Of a DNA stretch of 60,478 nucleotides, positions 25,345 to 33,227 are shown one piece after another. The translations under genes and the position numbers were made by a program. The first letter of the stretch is position 1, and each line of letters opens with the position of its first letter. The DNA is from Lamprocystis purpurea DSM 4197 (lineage in GTDB: Bacteria > Pseudomonadota > Gammaproteobacteria > Chromatiales > Chromatiaceae), in assembly GCF_000379525.1 (NCBI RefSeq), contig NZ_KB902430.1, positions 1 to 60,478 on the forward strand, written 5' to 3'. The notes under the pieces were generated by a model, which had not been told where the DNA came from, ran no database searches, and saw only the letters and a program-made list of their open reading frames with translations.

Positions 25345-26571
25345 ATGCGTGCATACGGGATGGATCGGCGGCAATTTCTGCGTCTGGCGCTGGGAGCCGG
25401 AATAATGCCCGTGGCCTGGCGGCTCTGGGCAGCCCCGGCGGTGCGCCCCAGGCCCAGGTTCGTCTTCGTCTTCTTGCGCGGCGGCTACGACGCACTGAGT
25501 GCCCTGGTACCCTACGGCGAGCCCTTCTATTACGAGGCGCGTCCGAACATTGCCCTCGCGCCGCCGGACCCGGCCAACCTGGAGGCCGCCGTGCCGCTGG
25601 ATCACCGCTGGGCGCTGCACCCGTCCGTGAGCGACGCCCTGATGCCTTTCTGGGACGCCAAACAACTGGCCTTCGTGCCCTTCACGGGCACGGGCTTCGT
25701 CTCCCGCAGCCACTTCCAGGCTCAGGACTGGGTCGAGCTTGGCCAGGCCCCGGAGGCGCGTCCCGCTTCCGGCAGCGGTTTTCTGAATCGCCTGCTGACT
25801 GAACTGGATGATGCTCGTGGGCCCGCAACGGGCGTGAGTTTTACCCCCACCTTGCCGCCGAGCTTCCATGGGCCCATGCCGGTCGCGAACTGGCCCCTGA
25901 GCGGCTCGCGTCGGGGCAAGATCAATCCGGGCCTCGAGGAGTTGATCCTCGCGATGTACGACGAACATGCCCTTGAAGATCTGGTCAGAGACGGTCTGGG
26001 GCTTAGGCGGGAGGTCTCCCTTCAGTTGCAGCAGGAAATGCAGGAGGCCTCCCGCGCAGCCCTTCCAGCCGGCAGCTTTGCTCTGGAGTCGGCGCGCATG
26101 GGACGCTTGCTGTGCGACCATCCCGAGTACTTGCTGGGCTTCGTGGACGTCGGCGGATGGGACACTCACGCCGGACAGGGAGCAGCGCGCGGTGCGCTCT
26201 CCAGCCGGCTGCGGGATCTCACGGAGGGACTCCAGGCCCTGGCCCAGGAACTCGGCTCGGAATGGCAACGGACCCTGGTGGTCGTGATGTCGGAGTTCGG
26301 CCGCACCTTCCGCGAGAACGGCAGCCGCGGCACCGACCACGGTCACGGAACCACCCTCTGGGTGCTGGGGGGCGGCATCCAAGGCGGGGCCATCCGCGGT
26401 GAACAGGGGGGTCTCGGCTCCGGCGATCTGCACCAAGACCGGGACCTGCCGGTGCTGAACGAATACCGGGACGTCTTGGCCGGTCTATTGGCTCAACACT
26501 ATGGTCTTGGGCGCGAGGCGTTGGCGCGTGTCTTTCCCGCAGCCAGCGCAAGGAATCTCGGTCTGCTATAA
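25345..26571 (+). CDS. DUF1501 family protein, Tat-exported
   Basis: A 408-residue protein beginning MRAYGMDRRQFLRLALGAGI, which contains the twin-arginine motif DRRQFL of Tat substrates; the ATG at 25360 is an alternative start. Typical DUF1501 motifs follow: FVFVFLRGGYDALSALVPYG, a GWDTHAGQ metal-site-like motif (about 272-279) and VVMSEFGRTFRENGSRGTDHGHG. The fold is alkaline-phosphatase/sulfatase-like. It lies 3 bp after the DUF1800 gene, the usual pairing. The role of the family is not established. A strong bidirectional terminator follows. Confidence 0.85.
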   Translation: MRAYGMDRRQFLRLALGAGIMPVAWRLWAAPAVRPRPRFVFVFLRGGYDALSALVPYGEPFYYEARPNIALAPPDPANLEAAVPLDHRWALHPSVSDALMPFWDAKQLAFVPFTGTGFVSRSHFQAQDWVELGQAPEARPASGSGFLNRLLTELDDARGPATGVSFTPTLPPSFHGPMPVANWPLSGSRRGKINPGLEELILAMYDEHALEDLVRDGLGLRREVSLQLQQEMQEASRAALPAGSFALESARMGRLLCDHPEYLLGFVDVGGWDTHAGQGAARGALSSRLRDLTEGLQALAQELGSEWQRTLVVVMSEFGRTFRENGSRGTDHGHGTTLWVLGGGIQGGAIRGEQGGLGSGDLHQDRDLPVLNEYRDVLAGLLAQHYGLGREALARVFPAASARNLGLL

Positions 26572-26616
26572 GGCGACTGCCGGAAAAGCCTGTACCGGAT
26601 CGCAAAGGCTATTGCC

Positions 26617-26648
26617 AAGGCCCGGGCGCCTTACGGCGCCCGGGCCTT
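26617..26648. terminator. Bidirectional terminator hairpin
   Basis: A perfect 14-bp stem (AAGGCCCGGGCGCC) with loop TTAC lies between the convergent DUF1501 and aprA genes. AA at one end and TT at the other side of the stem suit termination in both directions, although there is no long U-tract. Confidence 0.75.
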
Positions 26649-26682
26649 CCTCCGCGGTCTCCAAACGGGACCGCTCAGCGCA

Positions 26683-28668
26683 TCACTTGTAGGAGACGGC
26701 CTTGTCGATCAGGTCGACGTGCTTGCGCTTGAACACGGTCCAGGACTTGCTGGACTTGTCATAGACCGAGTTGACGAAGCACTTCCAGTTCTGGTCGTCC
26801 ACCGTGTTGAAGTCCATCCGGTAGTAGAAGCCCGGATAACGGGACTCCTCGCGGAACTGGATGTGCTTCATGTGGGCTTCGGCGGCCAGGATACGATGGT
26901 AGTTCTCCCAGGCGCGCAGCAGTTCGTGCAGGTCCTTGGCACGCATCTTCAGCGCGTCTTCCTTGAGCATGCCGAGCTTGTGCTCGGCCACTTCCATCAT
27001 CTTGGCATTGGTGCGGTAGTAGGTCGCGACACCGGCCACGTACTCGTCCATGATCTTCTGCAGACGGAACTGCAGCATCCGCGGGGTGATGTAATTGGGA
27101 TTCACATCGATCGCGGTGGTGTAGTCCTTGTTCTCCAGGAAGTTACGCACCGGACGGTAGATCTCTTCCATCAGTTGGTCGACTGACGTATCGAGCTCCG
27201 GCTTGTGGTCCTTGTTGTCCATGACGAACTTGATCATGGCCTTCATGGCCAGACGGCCTTCGGCATGGGAGCCGGAGGAGAACTTGTGCCCGGAGGCACC
27301 GACGCCGTCGGCGGCGGTGAACAACCCCTTGACGGTGGTCATGGAGCGGTAGCCCCAGTTCCAGCCGGAGGGCAGATGACCCGGCACCTTGTCGGCCTCG
27401 GCATGGCCTTCGCTGGTCGGCGCGCCCAGGTCGGTCGGACCCGACACCCAGATGCCGCAGCAGCCCGAATGCGAGCCGAGCAGGTAGGGCTCGGTGGGCA
27501 TCAATTCGGAGTTCTTCTTCTCCGGCTCGATGTTCTCACCCGCCCAGACGCCGGCCTGGCCGATGCACATATCCAGGAAGTCTTCCCAGGCCTCGGCCTC
27601 CAGATGCTTGATCTCCTTGGGGGTCATGGTCTCGGCGAGCTTGCCCAGGGCGCTGACGGTGTCCATGTAGATGGGCCCGCGGCCTTCCAGCATCTCGTTG
27701 AGCATGACGTGGTTACGCAGACAGGAGGGCGTCACGTAGGCACGGTTGTAGGGGCCGTAGGGCTCCAGCAGCGCCTGCGCCTCGGGCTTGGAGAGATACT
27801 CCTCGCCGTAGGCATTGATGGCCTTGGACTTGAACAGCAGGAACCAGGCGCCGACCGGGCCGTAACCGTCCTTGAAGCGGGCCGGGACGAAGCGGTTTTC
27901 CATCATCGTCAGTTCGGCGCCGGCCTCGGCGGCCATGGCGTAGGTCGAACCGGCGTTCCACACCGGATACCAGGCGCGGCCCGTGCCCTCACCGACCGAA
28001 CGCGGACGGAAGATGTTCACGCAGCCGCCGGCCACCAGCAGGCAGGCCTTGAACTTGTAGACGAACAGCTTGTGGTCGCGAGTGGAGAAACCGACGGCAC
28101 CGGCGATGCGGTTGCTGTCGTTCTTGTCGTTGACCAGCTTGACGATGAAGACGCGCTCCTGGATGCGCTCGGTGCCCAGCGCCTTCTTGGCGGCCTCGGC
28201 GACGATCCACTTGTAGGACTCGCCGTTGATCATGATCTGCCACTTGCCGGAACGCACCGGCTTGCCGCCCTCGACCAGGGGCTTGCCCTCGTCGCCCGGC
28301 TGCTTCCAGATCGGCAGACCCCACTCCTCGAACAGATGCACCGAGTCGTCGACATGCCGGCCCAGGTCATAGGCCAGGTCGTCGCGGGTGATGCCCATCA
28401 GGTCGTTGGAGACCATGCGGGCATAGTCGGCCGGGTCATTCTGACCCAGATAGGTGTTGATGGCGGAGAGGCCTTGCGCCACGGCGCCGGAGCGATCCAT
28501 GGCGGCCTTGTCGACCAGCTTGATCTTGATGTCGAAACCGGCCTTCTTGGCCTGGTCCAGCCAGGGACCGGCCTCGAAGGCGGCACCGCACGCGCCCATA
28601 CCACCGCCGATGAGGAGGATGTCGACCTCTTCTTCGACGACTTCGGGATTTCCGAATACACCTGCCAT
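26683..28668 (-). CDS. aprA: Adenylylsulfate reductase, alpha subunit
   Basis: A 661-residue FAD flavoprotein. The N-terminal dinucleotide loop reads VDILLIGGGMGACGAAFEAG (about 14-33). Further marks are the substrate-pocket stretch AINTYLGQNDPADYARMVSN and the late GVGASGHKFSSGSHAEGRLA. In sulfur oxidisers the enzyme runs in reverse, joining sulfite and AMP to adenylylsulfate with electron release. AprB, encoded 97 bp upstream on the same strand, carries the electrons. Length is as in other AprA. The pair is the best marker in the window for dissimilatory sulfur metabolism. Confidence 0.97.
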   Translation of the reverse strand: MAGVFGNPEVVEEEVDILLIGGGMGACGAAFEAGPWLDQAKKAGFDIKIKLVDKAAMDRSGAVAQGLSAINTYLGQNDPADYARMVSNDLMGITRDDLAYDLGRHVDDSVHLFEEWGLPIWKQPGDEGKPLVEGGKPVRSGKWQIMINGESYKWIVAEAAKKALGTERIQERVFIVKLVNDKNDSNRIAGAVGFSTRDHKLFVYKFKACLLVAGGCVNIFRPRSVGEGTGRAWYPVWNAGSTYAMAAEAGAELTMMENRFVPARFKDGYGPVGAWFLLFKSKAINAYGEEYLSKPEAQALLEPYGPYNRAYVTPSCLRNHVMLNEMLEGRGPIYMDTVSALGKLAETMTPKEIKHLEAEAWEDFLDMCIGQAGVWAGENIEPEKKNSELMPTEPYLLGSHSGCCGIWVSGPTDLGAPTSEGHAEADKVPGHLPSGWNWGYRSMTTVKGLFTAADGVGASGHKFSSGSHAEGRLAMKAMIKFVMDNKDHKPELDTSVDQLMEEIYRPVRNFLENKDYTTAIDVNPNYITPRMLQFRLQKIMDEYVAGVATYYRTNAKMMEVAEHKLGMLKEDALKMRAKDLHELLRAWENYHRILAAEAHMKHIQFREESRYPGFYYRMDFNTVDDQNWKCFVNSVYDKSSKSWTVFKRKHVDLIDKAVSYK

Positions 28669-28765
28669 ATCAAATTACCTTTGCGTTCTCAACTGGGTTC
28701 GCGGCGAGACCTGAGCGGGTCCGGAAACGGGCATCAGGTAGGGGCCGCACGCTGCCGGACTCGCG

Positions 28766-29236
28766 CTACTTGGCGATGAGCTGGGTTGCGTCTGCCGCGT
28801 GCAGACCGTCGGTGCCGGTGGTGAAGAAGCCGGCCTTCTCGATGTTGGCGATGTCGGCGGTGGGCTTGTTGCCGTAGGGGTCGATCGAACCCTCCGGGGT
28901 GGTGCGGATCGGGAACTTGAAGCGCTTCATGGTCCCGTTGCGGAACTTGATGGTCCACATGATGGAATCAGTGCCGCGCAAGGGCTGCACGGAGGCGCCC
29001 ATGGGCACGACGTCGGCGTAATGACGGCACTCGATCGCCTGCTGCGGGCAGATCTTGACGCAGGAGTAGCATTCCCAGCACTGCTCGGGCTCCTGGTTGA
29101 ACGCCTTCATGGCGTGGCCGGTCTCGGAGCCGTCCTGGTCCAGCTTCATCAGGTCGTGAGGGCAAATATACATGCAGGCGGTCTTGTCCTGTCCCTTGCA
29201 ACCGTCGCACTTGTCGGTACGCACAAACGTGGGCAT
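28766..29236 (-). CDS. aprB: Adenylylsulfate reductase, beta subunit
   Basis: A 156-residue ferredoxin-like subunit, started at MPTFVRTDKCDGCKG (ATG at 29236) because this is the conserved AprB N-terminus. Two [4Fe-4S] motifs are visible: CDGCKGQDKTACMYICPHD and CWECYSCVKICPQQA. The C-terminal tail (residues about 100-156) wraps AprA in known structures. First gene of the aprBA operon. A possible promoter and inverted repeat lie about 290 bp upstream. Confidence 0.97.
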   Translation of the reverse strand: MPTFVRTDKCDGCKGQDKTACMYICPHDLMKLDQDGSETGHAMKAFNQEPEQCWECYSCVKICPQQAIECRHYADVVPMGASVQPLRGTDSIMWTIKFRNGTMKRFKFPIRTTPEGSIDPYGNKPTADIANIEKAGFFTTGTDGLHAADATQLIAK

Positions 29237-29644
29237 CGCGATAAATCTCCAAACATTCACTGCGGTGATGTGCCGCCATCGGGGTCAAGGCGCGGGGCGA
29301 GGCGCCGGCAGCACGGGAAGACGCTCCACTGAAAACCGCCGCGCCGCTGTACGCCCGCGGTGTTCAACCCAGTCCGCGCCGCGCATCCCGGCCGAGTACG
29401 GCTCGGCGCCGACGATGTCCGGCGGGCTGACTCGCGTTCTGCCCCTGGCGTCCGACTGATTCCGACGATGGGTTCCGACGATGCTGCCGAGGGAGTCCGG
29501 ATCACGCGAGTGCGGCAGAGTAGTGACAGGTCCATGTCACTGTCAAAACAGTATTTCGGTTTGCTTTCATAAATTCGCTTTATTAGCAGATTCCGGAATC
29601 CTTGAAGTGACCCAGATCGGCAGCTGTCCGTTCCTCACCGCATC
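29237..29644. other. Intergenic region upstream of aprBA
   Basis: No gene recognised. The part nearest the Uma2 gene is AT-richer than the surroundings and holds the promoter candidate of aprBA. The long distance to aprB (about 290 bp) would allow an untranslated leader. Confidence 0.5.
29517..29546 (-). promoter_or_regulatory. Candidate aprBA promoter with inverted repeat
   Basis: On the minus strand a TTGACA (29546-29541) is followed after 18 bp by TACTCT (29522-29517), a poor -10 box. The spacer is almost filled by the inverted repeat GTGACA-6 bp-TGTCAC (29523-29540), so a dimeric regulator could sit across the promoter. Position and orientation fit aprBA, but the -10 is weak. Confidence 0.3.
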
Positions 29645-30655
29645 CTAACCCTGCGCGAGGCGTTCACGCAGGGCCGCCAGCTCGTGCTCCAGGCGCTGCC
29701 GTGCCTGGGCCTCGGCGTCGGCCCGCCGGGTTTGCTCGACCGCCCGCTGCGCCTCGGCCTCGGCCCGCTGCGCCTCGGCCTCGGCCCGGTCCACGGCCTC
29801 GCGCTTGGCCTGCGCTTCGGTCTCGGCCCGCTGCGCCTCGGCATCAGCCCGCCGCGCCTCGGCGTTGGCCCGGTTCACTGCCTCGCGTTTGGCCTGCGCC
29901 TCGGCCTCCGCCCGTTCCCGATCCGCGCGCCAGCCGGGCAGGACGAAGCCGGCATAAACCGGATCGTCGCGCAACGTCTCCAGGTCCGGTCGGCGCGCCA
30001 GGTCGGTCGGGCGGAATTGCAGCCCCGGCAGCACCCGCGAACAGATCACCCCGGCCTGCGGTGCGATGGGCGTATAGAACCCGGCCGGGGTGCGGGTGTA
30101 GAACGCCTGGTGAGCGGGGTTCTGGTGCAGGATGTAATACTCGGGCACGCCCCCGGCGGCGTATTCGGCCTTCTTGATGACGGTATCGCGTTCGATGCCG
30201 CTACGCTCCTGGTCGGACAGGGCCTCGATACAGAGGTCGAAGACCCCGTGGTAGGAGCATGCCAGGGGCAGCAGCGGCTGGGGATTGTCGTTGCGCACCA
30301 CGCCGAAATCGGGCTTGCGGATGACGGTGCCGCCCGGCAGCGGCAGTCGGAAACCCATCTCCAGGCCGACCAACTGCGCGCAGGGGTGGGTGCGCAGGAA
30401 GTGCCGCACCAGTTCGCCGAACCAGGCATAGACCAGAAAGGTCTCGTAATCGGACACCGGTTTCTCCTCCAGGCGGCCGTTATTCCACTCGTAATGGTGG
30501 TCCGACTCCAGGTAATACGTGGTCCAGTAGATCGCCTCCGAGACCAGGAGGCCGTCCGCGGAGCGCGGTGTGGGGTCCGCCGCGGGCAGGCGCCGGGGCG
30601 GCGGGGCCGGGACCTGCGACGCGGGTGCGGGCTGGGGGGCAGCGATGGATGACAT
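29645..30655 (-). CDS. Uma2 family (DUF820) putative nuclease with coiled-coil tail
   Basis: About 336 residues from the ATG at 30655, chosen over an upstream ATG because the paralogue at 48980-49831 starts equivalently (MS-x-APxPA, Pro-rich). The Uma2 domain (about 45-235) contains YYLESDHHYEWNNGRLEEKP, the RKPDFGVV restriction-endonuclease-like strand and VPEYYILHQNP. The rest (about 245-336) is an Ala/Glu/Arg-rich coiled coil of repeated 7- or 11-residue units (AEAQRAETEAQAKREAV). Uma2 proteins share a PD-(D/E)XK fold, occur in many copies in phototrophs and have no settled role. Monocistronic by spacing. Confidence 0.8.
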   Translation of the reverse strand: MSSIAAPQPAPASQVPAPPPRRLPAADPTPRSADGLLVSEAIYWTTYYLESDHHYEWNNGRLEEKPVSDYETFLVYAWFGELVRHFLRTHPCAQLVGLEMGFRLPLPGGTVIRKPDFGVVRNDNPQPLLPLACSYHGVFDLCIEALSDQERSGIERDTVIKKAEYAAGGVPEYYILHQNPAHQAFYTRTPAGFYTPIAPQAGVICSRVLPGLQFRPTDLARRPDLETLRDDPVYAGFVLPGWRADRERAEAEAQAKREAVNRANAEARRADAEAQRAETEAQAKREAVDRAEAEAQRAEAEAQRAVEQTRRADAEAQARQRLEHELAALRERLAQG

Positions 30656-30770
30656 GGGCGACAGGCGTCCGAATCTTGGGATCGCAAGAACGAAGGCTAG
30701 CACGAATCCGGCGGCGCCGTGGTGGGTGCCGCCGGCCCCCAGCGGATTCGGGCCGGCCGGCCTGGCGGCA

Positions 30771-31334
30771 TCAGTGACCCATGGCCGCGCTTTGATATTC
30801 CATCAAGGCCGGCATGGCGATGGCGGCGATGATTCCGCCCACTAGCCCTACCACCGTGAAGACAATCGAAATAATGCCCACCACGCGCTCCCAGCTTGGC
30901 GTGGGGCGTGGTGGTCCGAACCGGTTGGCCATCGCGTCACCGCGCTTGAAGGCGAGCACGAGCACCGCCACCAGATTGGCCAGCGGGACGATCAGGAGGA
31001 TCGACCACCAGCCGGCGGCATTGATGTCGTGGAAACGGCGGATGGCCAGCAACAGATAGACGACGAGGAACAGAATCTGCGGGATCAGCAGGCCGATGCC
31101 CATGAACACGGGTACCGCCTCATTCGCCTCGGGTTCCGGCACGGCGATCACGCCGAGTGCCATCAGTCCGAAGACAGCGCCCATCATCAGGACCCCGAGC
31201 ACCAGGTTCCAGGCCAGCCAGCTCAGCCGGGTGAAACGGCCCTTGGGATCGAACGGGTTGGTGGTGTCGACTAGGCCGGCGACGGGTCGGCTCAGATCAC
31301 TGCGGGGACTGGAGTAGGGATTGCTTTGTTCCAT
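30771..31334 (-). CDS. DUF805 family membrane protein
   Basis: A 187-residue protein. An N-terminal soluble part with NPFDPKGRFTRLSWLAWNL, the usual DUF805 opening, is followed by membrane helices (about 46-66, 77-96, 112-130) and a final hydrophobic segment (about 150-178) that is not part of the family core. It also has the conserved RRFHDINAAGWW motif. Inner membrane; function unknown. The C-terminal helix, with IIAAIAMPALMEYQ, resembles pilin-like hydrophobic tails, a loose similarity only. Confidence 0.8.
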   Translation of the reverse strand: MEQSNPYSSPRSDLSRPVAGLVDTTNPFDPKGRFTRLSWLAWNLVLGVLMMGAVFGLMALGVIAVPEPEANEAVPVFMGIGLLIPQILFLVVYLLLAIRRFHDINAAGWWSILLIVPLANLVAVLVLAFKRGDAMANRFGPPRPTPSWERVVGIISIVFTVVGLVGGIIAAIAMPALMEYQSAAMGH

Positions 31335-31730
31335 GGTCGGTTGCCTGTGTTGCGGTTTTCAGTGGAATGCTCCGCGCCGGGAGTGTGCGGTCCGCGGCCG
31401 GTCAACACACACCAGCGCCTGGGTATTTAGCCGGATCGGCGCCGTTGGCGCAAGTCAAGATATACTTGGGGTGAATCCGGATCAAACAGTCAATCCGGAC
31501 CCGACAGGCATTCGCTGGACATCGGGCTGCTGATAGCCCTCGGCCGTGATAACCGGACGTAGGGGCGGGTTTTAAACCCGCCCCTACTCCAGAGTCTGTC
31601 ATCAGGTACGAAGGCTATGTGCCCAACTGTAGTTTGCTTGTCCGATTACGACAACGACAACGATTGTATTTTTTAAGTTATTGCCGACTCGCTACCTTTT
31701 CAGGATTCAGTGCCCGCGAGGTCTCTTGCC
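31335..31730. other. Intergenic region with family A repeat and hexamer repeat
   Basis: No gene recognised. Family A copy 2 lies at 31533-31618. A copy of the ATTACGACAACGACAACGAT sequence follows at about 31644-31663, flanked by an AT-rich stretch that could hold the promoter of the next gene. Confidence 0.5.
31533..31618 (+). repeat. Dispersed MITE-like repeat, family A copy 2
   Basis: An 86-bp copy in the same orientation as the element at 245-337. The central perfect inverted repeat (31559-31587, GTAGGGGCGGGTTT arms) is fully conserved while the outer arms have diverged (ATAGCCCTCGG at the left, CGAAGGCTAT at the right). Confidence 0.75.
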
Positions 31731-32519
31731 ATGTCACAAACCGCCGAGGATTTCTACCTGGCCTTCGCGCAAGGCCGCGAGCCCGACAGCGATGAACCCG
31801 AGATGGAAAGTTCCCTGCACTATGATCAACTGGCCTTGCTGGTCAGCACGCTGGATTGGTACTGGCGCGACCGGGACGATTTCTTTATCGGCGCGAACCT
31901 CAGTGTCTATTTCCGGCGTGACCAGTTCGCCCCGCGGGAACTGCGCGGACCGGATTTTTTTCTGGTGCGCGGCGTGGCGCGTCGGCCGCGGCGTTCGTGG
32001 ACCGTTTGGCTGGAGCAGGGGCGGTACCCGGATCTGATCATCGAACTGCTGTCCGATGAGACCGCCCGCACGGACCGGACGGCCAAGAAGTCGCTCTACC
32101 AGGACGTTTTCCGTACTCCGGAGTATTTCTGGTTTTCACCCGACACCCACGATCTGGCTGGCTTCCACCTCGTGGATGCGCGGTATCAGCCCATCGCGGC
32201 GGACCCGGCAGGCCGGCTACCCAGCGCCATGCTCGGCTTGCGCCTTGGGGTGCATGAGGGTCTGCTGCGGTTTTTCACCCCGGATGGTGCCCTGGTCCCG
32301 ACCCTGGCCGAATCGGTGGCTCAGGAGCAGGCGCGAGCGGCTCAACAATGGGCCCGCGCCGAGCAGGAGCGCGCACAGGCCGAGCGGGAGCGAGGTCGGG
32401 CCGATCAGGAGCGGACGCGGGCCGATCAGGAGCAGGCCCAGGCCGCGCAGGCGCGGGCGCGCGCGGATCAACTGGCCGCGCGCCTGATGGCGCTCGGTAT
32501 CGACCCTGAGGCGCTTTGA
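31731..32519 (+). CDS. Uma2 family (DUF820) putative nuclease, shorter subtype
   Basis: About 262 residues from the ATG at 31731 (MSQTAEDFYLA). The Uma2 fold is shown by FIGANLSVYFRRDQ, RGPDFFLVRGV, PDLIIELLSDET and KKSLYQDVFRTPEYFWF, which include the acidic and lysine positions of the PD-(D/E)XK-like core. Residues about 192-245 form a charged coiled coil (EQERAQAERERGRADQERTR). It is a different subtype from the two longer paralogues in the window. Role unknown. Confidence 0.8.
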   Translation: MSQTAEDFYLAFAQGREPDSDEPEMESSLHYDQLALLVSTLDWYWRDRDDFFIGANLSVYFRRDQFAPRELRGPDFFLVRGVARRPRRSWTVWLEQGRYPDLIIELLSDETARTDRTAKKSLYQDVFRTPEYFWFSPDTHDLAGFHLVDARYQPIAADPAGRLPSAMLGLRLGVHEGLLRFFTPDGALVPTLAESVAQEQARAAQQWARAEQERAQAERERGRADQERTRADQEQAQAAQARARADQLAARLMALGIDPEAL

Positions 32520-32530
32520 CGGAAATCGCT

Positions 32531-32959
32531 TCAGCGCGTGTTCTGCACCTGGACCCCATGATCCGCCAGCCACTGCACATCGAGCCCCCAGGTCACGGAT
32601 TTGACGTCAGGCAGTGCCTCCACCACCTCCATCGCGCGTTTCTGGTGATCCACCAGGGACTGCTGGGCCTTGACCATGGCCGGATGGTCATCACTCAGGC
32701 CCGCCAGTTCCGGATACACGATCGGCAGGAATTGGATGGCGGGAAAGGCTGCCGACCGTGGTGTCGATATCGTTGCAACGCCGTTTTCCAGGGAGAGGAC
32801 GCGGAACTGGTAGGGGTAATCGGACACGGCCGGATCCGATTCGAGAACTTGATTGATCTCCCACACCCGTGGTTGCCAGGTCGAGCGCATCCACATGACA
32901 AAAACGGCAATGACGATGATGCCAAGGACGACGCTATAATTTCGGGTAAAGCGATCCAC
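32531..32959 (-). CDS. Small membrane-anchored protein of unknown function
   Basis: A 142-residue protein with one N-terminal membrane helix (YSVVLGIIVIAVFVMWM, about 8-24) and a periplasmic part starting RSTWQPRVWEINQVLESDP. The pattern PYQFRVLSLENGVATISTPR and a late WGLDVQWLADHGV look conserved-type, and I believe similar proteins occur in other purple sulfur bacteria, but I know no function. It is divergent from the PBP1A gene, sharing a 268-bp upstream region with it. Confidence 0.65.
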   Translation of the reverse strand: MDRFTRNYSVVLGIIVIAVFVMWMRSTWQPRVWEINQVLESDPAVSDYPYQFRVLSLENGVATISTPRSAAFPAIQFLPIVYPELAGLSDDHPAMVKAQQSLVDHQKRAMEVVEALPDVKSVTWGLDVQWLADHGVQVQNTR

Positions 32960-33227
32960 GAGTGATATCCTCCGCGAAGGGGTTTGGGCTGGGTTTGGAT
33001 GATGGGGCCGTCGGGAGACCGGCCGACCGACTGTACAAGGCTATTGAAGACGGGGTGCCACCGCATTGCGTATCCGCAGGCAAGCGCCGGGATGTGGCGC
33101 GGGGGCCACTGGCGCGGATCGTGGGCCCGGCCTTATCATCGTGTAGAATCGCGGTTTTACCACCACACGAGTGAGGCTCGTCCCGGCGGTGCGCCCACGT
33201 GCGTGAACCGGGCGGCCGGAGTTGAGC

